A stretch of DNA of 5,902 nucleotides from Gemmatimonadales bacterium. Its GTDB lineage: Bacteria; Gemmatimonadota; Gemmatimonadetes; Gemmatimonadales; GWC2-71-9. A model generated the notes under the pieces. That model did not search any database. It was not told where the DNA came from and saw only the letters and a program-made list of their open reading frames with translations. The stretch covers positions 1 to 5,902 of the forward strand of contig JAUVTI010000127.1 of the NCBI GenBank assembly GCA_030601605.1. Reading direction: 5' to 3'. This document shows positions 1 to 5,873 of the stretch, one piece after another. Each line of letters starts with the position of its first letter. The first letter of the stretch is position 1. A program made the position numbers and the translations under genes.

Positions 1-540
1 CCCAAGCCCACGGGCTTCGGCCTGGGGCGCGTGATGGACCGCATCCGCCTCGGGCGCGGGCTCAAGATCCACGGCGTGGACGGGCTGATGGTGCGCTACG
101 CCCAATGCTGCCAGCCGGTGCCCGGTGATCCCGTGGTCGGCTACGTCACGAAGGGTCGCGGCATCTCGATCCATCGCAAGGACTGCCCCAATCTGCTCAC
201 GATGTCGGACAATCCCGAGCGGCGCGTGGAGATCGACTGGCAGACCGTCGAGGGTGAGGTCTTCATGGTGTGCCTCGGCGTGGTCGGAGAGGACCGGCGC
301 GGCCTGTACGCCGACCTGATGGAGGTCATCTCCGACACCGGCACGAACATCAGGAGCGCCGAGCTGCTGAGCCGGGATGGCGGGATGTTCGGCACGGTGT
401 TCGTGGAGGTGGAGCACCACAACCACCTCGCCAAGGTGATCCGGGCGATGCGGCGGGTTAAGGGGGTCTCCGTGGTGGAGCGGCGCGAGCCGGCGCAGCG
501 GGGGAGCGGCGGCACCGACGCCACAGAACTGCGGCACTAG
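1..540 (+). CDS. rel: RelA/SpoT-family (p)ppGpp synthetase/hydrolase, C-terminal part (5' truncated by window)
   Basis: Cytoplasmic stringent-response enzyme that makes and/or degrades (p)ppGpp; only its regulatory C-terminus is here. The frame is open from base 1 to the TAG at 538-540, giving 179 visible residues, so the start and the HD hydrolase, synthetase and TGS domains lie upstream. Visible residues 33-64 carry the conserved-cysteine (zinc-finger-like/RIS) signature: the CC pair at 36-37, then PGD, GYVTKGRGISIHR and a DCPN with Cys62. After a short linker, residues from about 88 to 165 read as an ACT domain (GEDRRGLYADLMEVISDTGTNI region, then alternating hydrophobic strands). The last 15 or so residues are a Gly/Arg-rich tail. 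Bifunctional Rel, SpoT and RelA cannot be separated without the catalytic half; in a non-proteobacterium a single bifunctional Rel is usual. The family call is firm, the exact paralogue is not. Confidence 0.95.
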   Translation, partial: PKPTGFGLGRVMDRIRLGRGLKIHGVDGLMVRYAQCCQPVPGDPVVGYVTKGRGISIHRKDCPNLLTMSDNPERRVEIDWQTVEGEVFMVCLGVVGEDRRGLYADLMEVISDTGTNIRSAELLSRDGGMFGTVFVEVEHHNHLAKVIRAMRRVKGVSVVERREPAQRGSGGTDATELRH

Positions 541-602
541 CCCTCGTCGCCTCCGCGAGTCCCGGTCGTACGTTTCCCGTTTCCCGCTAAGTTTAAGCCA
601 CG
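541..602. other. Intergenic spacer between rel and uvrB
   Basis: 62-bp non-coding gap. It contains a 26-bp repeat copy (561-586), then a short AT-richer stretch (587-600, CTAAGTTTAAGCCA) just before the uvrB ATG. I see no strong hairpin with a U-tract that would terminate rel, no convincing -35/-10 pair, and no Shine-Dalgarno motif in front of uvrB. A promoter or 5' leader for uvrB probably lies here, but the sequence alone does not locate it. Confidence 0.6.
561..586 (+). repeat. 26-bp intergenic direct repeat, copy 1 (contains CGTTTCC heptamers)
   Basis: Bases 561-586 are identical to 5874-5899 in the same orientation. The element starts with CCCGGT, continues through the palindrome CGTACG (567-572), and then runs as two CGTTTCC heptamers (571-577, 578-584) plus a partial third (CG). 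After 586 the two copies diverge (CTAA here, TTT in copy 2). It lies 20 nt after the rel stop codon and 16 nt before the uvrB start. The other strand reads as AAACGGG-type repeats, i.e. spaced G-triplets. It is non-coding as far as I can see, and its function is unknown. Confidence 0.9.
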
Positions 603-2636
603 ATGCCCACGTTCGATCTCCAAATGCCGTTCTCGCTCGCGGGCGACCAGCCGCAGGCCGTGGCCGAGCTGACTGCCGGTGTGCAGCGCGGCGACCGGCA
701 CCAGACGCTCCTGGGTGTCACCGGCTCCGGGAAGACGGTCACGGTGGCCAACGTCATTGCCGCCTACGGCCGACCGACGCTCGTCCTGTCCCACAACAAG
801 ACGTTGGCGGCGCAGTTGTACGGCGAGCTCAAGGGGTTCTTCCCGCGCAATGCGGTCGAGTACTTCGTCTCCTACTACGACTACTATCAGCCCGAGGCGT
901 ACGTCCCCACGACGGACACGTACATCGAGAAGGACGCCTCGATAAACGAGGACATCGATGCGCTCCGGCTGCGGGCGACGTCGAGCCTCGTGGAGCGGGA
1001 CGACGTTATCATCGTGGCGTCAGTGAGCGCGATCTACGGCCTGGGTGATCCGGCCGTGTACCGCGAGCTGATGGTGACGGTTGACGCCGGTCAAGAGCGG
1101 GCGCGCGACGCCGTGCTCGAGGACCTCGTGCGCATCCAGTACAGGCGCAACGACGTCGCCCTGGAGCGCGGGACTTTCCGCGTCCGGGGCGACACGGTTG
1201 AGATACTCCCCCCCTACGAAGAGCAGGCGGTGCGGATCGAGTTCTGGGGCGACCAGGTGGAGCGCGTCTCCAAGATCGACCCGCTCACCGGCAATGTGAT
1301 CGCCGAGTTGTCGCGCTGCGCCATCTATCCGACGACGCACTACGTGACGCGCCGGTCCACGGTCGAGCGCGCCGTGCGCAGCATCAAGGAGGAGCTGGTA
1401 GTGCAGCTCAGGCAGTTTCGCGAGAACGGGAAGCTGCTCGAGGCGCAGCGGCTCGATTCGCGCACCAACTTCGACCTCGACATGATGCTGGAGATCGGCG
1501 CCTGCGCCGGCGTTGAGAACTACTCGCGCCACCTGGACGGGCGGCTTCCCGGGGAGCGGCCCGCGTGCCTGCTGGACTACTTCCCCGAGGAGTACCTCAC
1601 GATCATCGACGAGTCGCACGTCACGATCCCGCAGATCGGCGCGATGTACAAGGGCGACCGCTCGCGCAAGCTGACGCTGGTGGACTACGGCTTCCGGCTG
1701 CCGTCGGCGCTCGACAACCGGCCGCTCAACTTCGACGAGTTCATGCAGCTCACGCCGCGCATGCTCTTCGTTTCAGCCACGCCCGGTGATCTCGAGCTCG
1801 GGCTCTCCGAGGGCGTGATCGTCGAACAGATCATCCGGCCCACCGGGCTGGTGGATCCAGACGTCGAGGTCCGGCCGGTGCGGGGTCAGGTGGATGACCT
1901 GCTGGCGGAGATCCGCCGCGCGGAGGCGAACAGGGAGCGGGTGCTCGTCACCACGCTGACCAAGCGGATGGCGGAGGACCTCACCGACTTCCTGCAACAG
2001 GCAGGGGTGCGCGTGCGCTACATGCACTCGGACATCGACACCATCGAGCGAATGGAGATAGTGCGCGGCCTGAGACTGGGGGAGTTCGACGTGCTCGTAG
2101 GCATCAACCTGCTGCGCGAGGGTCTCGACCTTCCGGAGGTCGCCCTGGTGGCGATCCTGGACGCGGATCAAGAGGGCTTCCTGCGCTCCGATCGCTCCCT
2201 GATCCAGACCGTCGGTCGAGCGGCGCGTCACGAGTCGGGGAGGGCCGTCCTGTACGCCGACCGGGTGACCGGCTCCATGGAGCGGGCGATCACCGAGATG
2301 AACCGGCGCCGCGGGTTGCAGGAGGCGTACAACGAGGAGCACGGGATCACGCCAACCTCGATCCACAAGTCGGTGGACCAGGTACGCCTCGTGACGCGCG
2401 TCGCCGATGCGCGTGCGCCGAGACCAGAGCCGGCGCCGGCCCGGGGGAGCGAGAGCCTCAGCCGTGCGCAGATGGTGGAGGTGCTGGAACAGCAGATGCG
2501 CGAGGCCGCCGCGGAGCTCGACTTCGAGCTGGCGGCGCAGCTACGGGACCAGTTGTTCGAGCTGCGCGCCGACGCCGATCCCGAGCGGCATGCGCCGCGG
2601 GGCGTCGGTGGCGGACGGGGGAAGCGGCGTGCCTAG
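603..2636 (+). CDS. uvrB: UvrABC excinuclease subunit B (UvrB)
   Basis: Damage-verification helicase of nucleotide excision repair: UvrA loads it on DNA, it clamps the lesion through its beta-hairpin and then recruits UvrC. The 677 residues match the usual length of about 660-680. Visible motifs in order: DQPQAV (15-20); Walker A GVTGSGKT (38-45); SHNKTLAAQL (63-72); the beta-hairpin motif YYDYYQPEAYVP (91-102); Walker B/DESH (336-339), followed by VTIPQ; helicase motif V around GINLLREGLDLPEV (500-513); arginine-finger motif VI QTVGRAAR (535-542); and a C-terminal UVR domain (about 624-658) that contacts UvrC. A short basic Gly/Arg tail ends the protein. The ATG at 603 puts the conserved GDQP at the normal distance from the N-terminus, although no Shine-Dalgarno precedes it. 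It is followed almost without gap by tsaE, so it is probably the first gene of a uvrB-tsaE-tsaB-rimI operon. All key motifs are intact. Confidence 0.98.
   Translation: MPTFDLQMPFSLAGDQPQAVAELTAGVQRGDRHQTLLGVTGSGKTVTVANVIAAYGRPTLVLSHNKTLAAQLYGELKGFFPRNAVEYFVSYYDYYQPEAYVPTTDTYIEKDASINEDIDALRLRATSSLVERDDVIIVASVSAIYGLGDPAVYRELMVTVDAGQERARDAVLEDLVRIQYRRNDVALERGTFRVRGDTVEILPPYEEQAVRIEFWGDQVERVSKIDPLTGNVIAELSRCAIYPTTHYVTRRSTVERAVRSIKEELVVQLRQFRENGKLLEAQRLDSRTNFDLDMMLEIGACAGVENYSRHLDGRLPGERPACLLDYFPEEYLTIIDESHVTIPQIGAMYKGDRSRKLTLVDYGFRLPSALDNRPLNFDEFMQLTPRMLFVSATPGDLELGLSEGVIVEQIIRPTGLVDPDVEVRPVRGQVDDLLAEIRRAEANRERVLVTTLTKRMAEDLTDFLQQAGVRVRYMHSDIDTIERMEIVRGLRLGEFDVLVGINLLREGLDLPEVALVAILDADQEGFLRSDRSLIQTVGRAARHESGRAVLYADRVTGSMERAITEMNRRRGLQEAYNEEHGITPTSIHKSVDQVRLVTRVADARAPRPEPAPARGSESLSRAQMVEVLEQQMREAAAELDFELAAQLRDQLFELRADADPERHAPRGVGGGRGKRRA
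2617..2624 (+). promoter_or_regulatory. Candidate ribosome binding site for tsaE (GGGGGAAG)
   Basis: Purine-rich GGGGGAAG inside the last codons of uvrB. It is 4 nt from an in-frame GTG at 2629 and 16 nt from the ATG at 2641. The spacing is short for the GTG and long for the ATG, so it bears on the tsaE start without settling it. The match to the Shine-Dalgarno consensus is only partial. Confidence 0.35.
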
Positions 2637-2640
2637 GGCG

Positions 2641-3039
2641 ATGAGCCTCGGGGAGCTGAACCGGGCCGCGGCAGAGCTGTGGCGGGAGCTGGCGCCCGGC
2701 TCCGTCGTGTGGCTCACGGGTGACCTGGGAGCGGGGAAGACGACCTTCGTCCAGGCGATGGCGGCGGCCGCCGACGCCGAACCGGCCCGCAGCCCCTCGT
2801 TTGCGCTGGTGCACGAGTACTCGTCGCCGCACGGGCTGCTGGTGCACGCCGACTGCTATCGCCTGCGGGAGCCCGCCGAGGCGCTGGACCTCGACTTCGA
2901 CGGACTGATGCGGCAGGCTCGGCTGTTGCTCATCGAGTGGCCGGAGAAGGCGGGCGAGTATGCGCCGCCGCCCGACGCGCACGTGGCGCTCGCGCACGCG
3001 GACGATCCGCAGCAGCGCCTGCTGGAGCGCGTGAAGTGA
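2641..3039 (+). CDS. tsaE: tRNA t6A37 biosynthesis ATPase TsaE (YjeE family)
   Basis: Cytoplasmic P-loop ATPase that binds TsaB-TsaD and is needed for the cycle forming N6-threonylcarbamoyladenosine at position 37 of ANN-decoding tRNAs. From the ATG at 2641 it is 132 aa, slightly short for the family. Motifs: Walker A GDLGAGKT (27-34); SPSFALVHEY (51-60), the family's SPTF..(V)..Y segment; HADCYRL (69-75), matching HxDxYRL; and LIEWPEK (97-103), with the family's conserved Trp. The start is uncertain. The ATG lies 4 nt after the uvrB stop, while an in-frame GTG at 2629 (8-nt overlap with uvrB) has a closer purine-rich site and adds VPRA, giving an N-terminus nearer to typical TsaE length. Either start implies coupling to uvrB. 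The stop overlaps the tsaB start by 4 nt, so TsaE and TsaB, which act in one complex, are co-translated. Confidence 0.94.
   Translation: MSLGELNRAAAELWRELAPGSVVWLTGDLGAGKTTFVQAMAAAADAEPARSPSFALVHEYSSPHGLLVHADCYRLREPAEALDLDFDGLMRQARLLLIEWPEKAGEYAPPPDAHVALAHADDPQQRLLERVK
3024..3027 (+). promoter_or_regulatory. Ribosome binding site for tsaB (GGAG) that decides its GTG start
   Basis: GGAG within the 3' end of tsaE, 8 nt before the GTG at 3036. It supports that GTG over the in-frame upstream ATG at 2937, which would give about 33 extra low-complexity Ala/Arg residues from deep inside tsaE. Confidence 0.6.
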
Positions 3040-3764
3040 GCCTCTACCTCGCGATCGAAACGGCGACCGACATCGGGAGCGTGGCCGTGGGAGACCCGGG
3101 GCGCGTCCTGAGCGAGGTTTCCTTCACAGACCGTCGCCACGCGGCGGCGCTCACGCCGGCGATCGACGAGGTGCTGCGCCTGGCGGGAGCGGGTTACGAC
3201 GCGCTCGACGGAGTGGTCGTTTCGGACGGCCCGGGCAGCTTCACCGGGCTGCGGATCGGGTTCGCAACCGCAGCCGGTCTGCTGCGCGTGCACGATCGGC
3301 TCACGCTCAGTACCGCGCCCTCGCTGGCCGTCGCGGCCTGGGCGGCCCACCGCTACGTGGAGGGCCCCATCGCCGCCCTGTACGACGCGCTGCGCGGCGA
3401 CGTGTTCGGTGCGGTGTACGGCTGCGGCGAAGGTGCTCTGCGGACGCTGCTCGAGCCGACGTGCGCCCCGGTGGCCGCGCTGGTAGAGCGCTCCCCGGCG
3501 ATTCCGGCGCTGGCAGTGGGGGACGGAGCCCTGGCGTACGCCGAGGCCGTTCTGGAGTGGACTGGAAGGGAGCCGCTCGGGCCCCCGGCCGGCGTGCCGC
3601 GGGCGGGAGCACTGCTCGAGCTGTTGGCGGTGCGGGGCGGTGCGACGGCGATCGAGGACCCCGACACGTTCGAGCCGGCGTACGGTCGCAGGGCCGCCGC
3701 GCAGGCCAAGTGGGAAGAGGAGCATGGCAGACCGCTGCCGCGTTCGGGTGGCGACCGAGGCTGA
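3036..3764 (+). CDS. tsaB: tRNA t6A37 biosynthesis protein TsaB (YeaZ family)
   Basis: Non-catalytic ASKHA-fold partner of TsaD: it dimerises with TsaD and, with TsaE, supports threonylcarbamoyl transfer to A37 of tRNA. 242 aa, typical for the family. The N-terminus SLYLAIETATDIGSVAV (2-18) is the first ASKHA strand-turn-strand. A HAAALTPAIDEVL stretch follows, then the family signature GPGSFTGLRIG (65-75). The C-terminal part is divergent, as is usual, and ends with an EPAYGRRAAAQAKW segment like the P-x-Y-x-R end of TsaB proteins. The start is GTG at 3036, chosen because it places LAIETAT at residues 5-11, has a GGAG 8 nt upstream, and overlaps the tsaE stop as GTGA. A longer reading from 2937 is a shadow of tsaE. 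The 3' end overlaps rimI by 41 nt. The lack of metal-binding histidines argues against TsaD, the other family member. Confidence 0.95.
   Translation: MSLYLAIETATDIGSVAVGDPGRVLSEVSFTDRRHAAALTPAIDEVLRLAGAGYDALDGVVVSDGPGSFTGLRIGFATAAGLLRVHDRLTLSTAPSLAVAAWAAHRYVEGPIAALYDALRGDVFGAVYGCGEGALRTLLEPTCAPVAALVERSPAIPALAVGDGALAYAEAVLEWTGREPLGPPAGVPRAGALLELLAVRGGATAIEDPDTFEPAYGRRAAAQAKWEEEHGRPLPRSGGDRG
3712..3722 (+). promoter_or_regulatory. Ribosome binding site for rimI (GGGAAGAGGAG)
   Basis: An all-purine run inside the tsaB 3' end immediately before the ATG at 3724. The GGAAG core is 6 nt from the start codon, whereas the AGGAG at its end would be only 1 nt away. It selects ATG 3724 over the in-frame upstream ATG at 3640. 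Confidence 0.55.
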
Positions 3765-4170
3765 CCTCGGCGGAATCGTCGCCATCGAGCAGGAGGTGTT
3801 CTCCGACCCTTGGCCCCGCGAGAGCTTCCACCGTCTGCTGAGCCAGCTGGCGCTGGTGGCGGACGACGGGGACGAGGTCGCTGGCTACATCCTCGCGCAC
3901 TGGGCCGGTGAGGAGAGCGAGATCCTCAACCTCGCGGTCCACCCGGAGCAGCGGCGTCGCGGCATCGCACGCCGGCTGGTGGAGGAAGCCGTCGTCCGGT
4001 TGGTCGCCAATGGCGTTCGCCTGGTGTTCCTGGAGGTCAGGGCATCAAATGAGGGAGCGCGCGCCTTCTATGACGGGCTCGGGTTTCGGCAGATGGGCCG
4101 GCACCCTGGCTACTACCACCGGCCGCGGGAGGACGCGCTCATTATGGCGCGCACGCTCGCGCTTCATTGA
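3724..4170 (+). CDS. rimI: GNAT N-acetyltransferase RimI (ribosomal protein bS18-alanine N-acetyltransferase type)
   Basis: Acetyl-CoA-dependent N-alpha-acetyltransferase; in E. coli the family member acetylates the N-terminal Ala of ribosomal protein S18, and other bacterial homologues can be broader in substrate. 148 aa, normal length. Visible: DPW (28-30) near the N-terminus; LNLAVHPEQRRRGIARRLVEE (68-88), holding the acetyl-CoA pyrophosphate-binding R-x-x-G-x-A (77-82); LEVRASNEGARAFYDGLGF (103-121); and YY followed by REDALIMAR near the end. Glu104 and Tyr116 align with the catalytic Glu103 and Tyr115 of the E. coli enzyme. ATG 3724 is chosen for the purine-rich site before it and because it leaves the usual short lead into the first strand (VRVATEADL). 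The start lies 41 nt inside tsaB, so translation is probably coupled. The tsaB-rimI pairing is common in bacteria and supports RimI over a generic GNAT. Confidence 0.93.
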   Translation: MADRCRVRVATEADLGGIVAIEQEVFSDPWPRESFHRLLSQLALVADDGDEVAGYILAHWAGEESEILNLAVHPEQRRRGIARRLVEEAVVRLVANGVRLVFLEVRASNEGARAFYDGLGFRQMGRHPGYYHRPREDALIMARTLALH

Positions 4171-4197
4171 CAACGCGTCCCGCAGCCGTTTGCGTTG
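4171..4197 (+). terminator. Weak inverted repeat after rimI, possible 3'-end structure
   Basis: CAACGC (4171-4176) is the reverse complement of GCGTTG (4192-4197). A G-U pair (4177 with 4191) would extend the stem to 7 bp, leaving a 13-nt loop. A competing 4-bp hairpin, CGCA (4181-4184) with TGCG (4191-4194), uses part of the same bases. No U-tract follows (ACCGCG), so it is not a canonical intrinsic terminator. Its position, starting at the base after the rimI TGA, is the only reason to link it with transcript ending or stability. Confidence 0.22.
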
Positions 4198-4250
4198 ACC
4201 GCGAGACGAAGCCTTCTACGGGGAACGAACCCCATTACTGAATACGGCCA
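4171..4250. other. Intergenic spacer between rimI and the FTCD gene
   Basis: 80-bp non-coding gap. It begins with a weak inverted repeat directly after the rimI stop (4171-4197). Further along is GGGG (4220-4223) facing CCCC (4230-4233) across a 6-nt loop, too short to mean much. A TTGACC at 4195-4200 resembles a -35 box, but nothing convincing sits at -10. There is no Shine-Dalgarno motif before the ATG at 4251. The gap probably separates two transcription units, though this is inferred from its length. Confidence 0.5.
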
Positions 4251-5870
4251 ATGAGCAAACAGATCGTCGAGTGCGTCCCCAACTTCTCTGAGGGACGCGA
4301 CAGTGCCGTGATAGACGCGATCGCGGACGGCATTCGCCGCACGCCGGGGTGCACGCTGCTCGATGTGGATCCGGGCCGGTCCACCAACCGTACGGTGTTC
4401 ACCTTCGTGGGCGCCCCGGCCGCCGTGGTCGAGGGCGCGCTCGCGGCTGCCCGTGTGGCGCGGGAGCGCATCGACATGCGCACGCACTCGGGCGAGCACC
4501 CGCGCATGGGAGCCATGGACGTGTGCCCGTTCGTTCCGGTGTCCGGTGTCACGATGGAGGATTGCATCGAGTGCGCCAGGGAATTCGGGCGCTGCGCCGC
4601 CGAGGAGTTGGGTGTGCCGATCTTCCTCTACGAGGAGGCGGCCGAGAAACCACACAGGCAGGCCCTCAAGCAGATCCGCGAGGGCGAGTACGAAGGGCTG
4701 GCCGAGAAGCTGACGCAGTCCAAGTGGAAGCCCGACTTCGGGCCGGTGAAGTTCGTGCCGGAGTGGGGAGCCACGGCCACGGGCGCCCGCTTCTTCCTGA
4801 TCGCGTACAACGTGAACGTGCTCGGCACCAAGCAACAGGCGCATCGCATGGCGCTGGACCTGCGCGAGCAGGGACGGGGGCCCGACGAGCCCGGCCGCCT
4901 GAAGAAGGTCAAGGGAATCGGCTGGTACGTGGAGGAGTACGATCTCGCCCAGGTCTCCATGAACCTGGACGACTACCGGGTGACCCCGCCGCACGTGGCG
5001 TTCGAGGCGTGCGTGGAGCAAGCCGGGAAGCTGGGCGTGGCAGTGGCCGGCTCGGAGCTCGTGGGGCTGATTCCGCTCGAGGCAATGCTCGCTGCGGCGG
5101 ATTACTACATCGAGAAAGAGGGCCTCTTCGTACTGGACGAGCGGCGGAAGATCCGCCTCGTGATCGAGCGGCTCGGATTGAGCTCGGTGTCGCCGTTCAA
5201 GGCCGAGGAGCGTATCATCGAGTACATGATCGAGGACGAGGGAGCCGAGCCTCTCGCCAGCCTCAGCGTGCGGGAGTTCGTCGAGGCGCTGGGCGCGCGC
5301 ACCGCGGCGCCAGGCGGCGGCTCGGCGGCGGCCCTCATCGCCGCGATGGGTGCCGCACTGGCCGCAATGGTCGGCTGGCTGACCTACGGTCGCCGCAAGT
5401 TCGAGGACGTGGACGGGGCGATGCGCGAGCACATACCGCCCGTTCACCAGGCGATGCAGCAGCTCATCCCCATGATCGACGCCGACACGAACGCCTTCAA
5501 TCACTACATGGAGGCAATGGGGCTGCCGCAGGATACCGAGGCGGAGCGCGAGGCCCGGCACTCCGCGATGCAGGCGGGTCTCAAGCAGGCCATCGAGGTG
5601 CCGCTCACGACGATGCGGGTCGCGGACGGCTCGTGGGACGCAATGGTCGAGCTCGCGCGGCACATCAACATCCCGATGCGATCCGATCTCGAGGTTGGTG
5701 CGAGGGCTCTGGAGACGGGGACGTGGGGTGCGTATCGCAACGTGCTGATCAACCTGGGGGACATCGAGGACGAAGCGTTTTGCGAGGCGGTCACGAAAGA
5801 GGCCGAGGCGCTGGTGAAGCGGGCCTCGGAGAAGTCGGCGGAGGTTCTGTCGGTGCTGGAGGCTCGCTAG
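4251..5870 (+). CDS. ftcD: Bifunctional glutamate formimidoyltransferase / formimidoyltetrahydrofolate cyclodeaminase (FTCD)
   Basis: Moves the formimino group from N-formimidoglutamate (from histidine breakdown) to tetrahydrofolate, then deaminates and cyclises the product to 5,10-methenyl-THF with release of ammonia. The 539 aa run co-linear with the mammalian FTCD (about 541 aa). The transferase half (about 1-330) opens with IVECVPNFSEG (5-15), then STNRTVFTFVG (44-54), and THSGEHPRMGAMDVCPFVP (78-96), whose His83 aligns with the proposed catalytic His82 of the porcine enzyme. LREQGRG and GRLKKVKGIGWY follow. The cyclodeaminase half (about 335-539) holds APGGGSAAA (353-361), TYGRRKF, the DAD motif (410-412) carrying an aspartate implicated in cyclodeaminase activity, and LETGTWGAYRNVLINL. 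ATG 4251 is supported by the match to the mammalian N-terminus, although no Shine-Dalgarno is visible. No hutH, hutU or hutI flanks it here. The fused form, rather than separate proteins, is the notable feature. Confidence 0.96.
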   Translation: MSKQIVECVPNFSEGRDSAVIDAIADGIRRTPGCTLLDVDPGRSTNRTVFTFVGAPAAVVEGALAAARVARERIDMRTHSGEHPRMGAMDVCPFVPVSGVTMEDCIECAREFGRCAAEELGVPIFLYEEAAEKPHRQALKQIREGEYEGLAEKLTQSKWKPDFGPVKFVPEWGATATGARFFLIAYNVNVLGTKQQAHRMALDLREQGRGPDEPGRLKKVKGIGWYVEEYDLAQVSMNLDDYRVTPPHVAFEACVEQAGKLGVAVAGSELVGLIPLEAMLAAADYYIEKEGLFVLDERRKIRLVIERLGLSSVSPFKAEERIIEYMIEDEGAEPLASLSVREFVEALGARTAAPGGGSAAALIAAMGAALAAMVGWLTYGRRKFEDVDGAMREHIPPVHQAMQQLIPMIDADTNAFNHYMEAMGLPQDTEAEREARHSAMQAGLKQAIEVPLTTMRVADGSWDAMVELARHINIPMRSDLEVGARALETGTWGAYRNVLINLGDIEDEAFCEAVTKEAEALVKRASEKSAEVLSVLEAR

Positions 5871-5873
5871 GGG

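Noticed and set aside
1020..2366. Two minus-strand open frames of nearly 200 codons opposite uvrB (1020-1619 and 1773-2366)
   Set aside because: Both are fully antisense to conserved helicase motifs of uvrB and show no protein family signal.
2407..2640. Upstream extension of tsaE into uvrB
   Set aside because: The extra residues are an Arg/Ser-rich shadow of the uvrB UVR domain. TsaE family proteins start about 25-35 residues before the Walker A motif.
2937..3035. Upstream extension of tsaB from ATG 2937
   Set aside because: The added residues are Ala/Arg-rich sequence out of frame inside tsaE. The family N-terminus LAIETAT and a spaced GGAG fit GTG 3036.
2856..3785. 309-codon minus-strand open frame opposite tsaE, tsaB and the rimI start
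   Set aside because: Low-complexity Arg/Ala/Pro translation crossing three well-supported genes. It is a composition shadow.
4195..4222. Promoter for FTCD with -35 TTGACC (4195-4200)
   Set aside because: At 16-18 nt spacing the -10 region reads about TACGGG, matching the consensus only at the first two bases. The -35 is also part of an inverted repeat. Not enough to call.
4220..4233. GGGG-AACGAA-CCCC hairpin upstream of FTCD as an operator or riboswitch element
   Set aside because: A 4-bp stem is too short, and nothing around it resembles a known riboswitch or operator.
4164..5663. 499-codon open frame on the minus strand opposite FTCD
   Set aside because: It lies antisense to a gene with full-length family similarity. 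The translation is rich in Arg, His and Leu with no recognisable motif. Long antisense frames are expected in GC-rich DNA.
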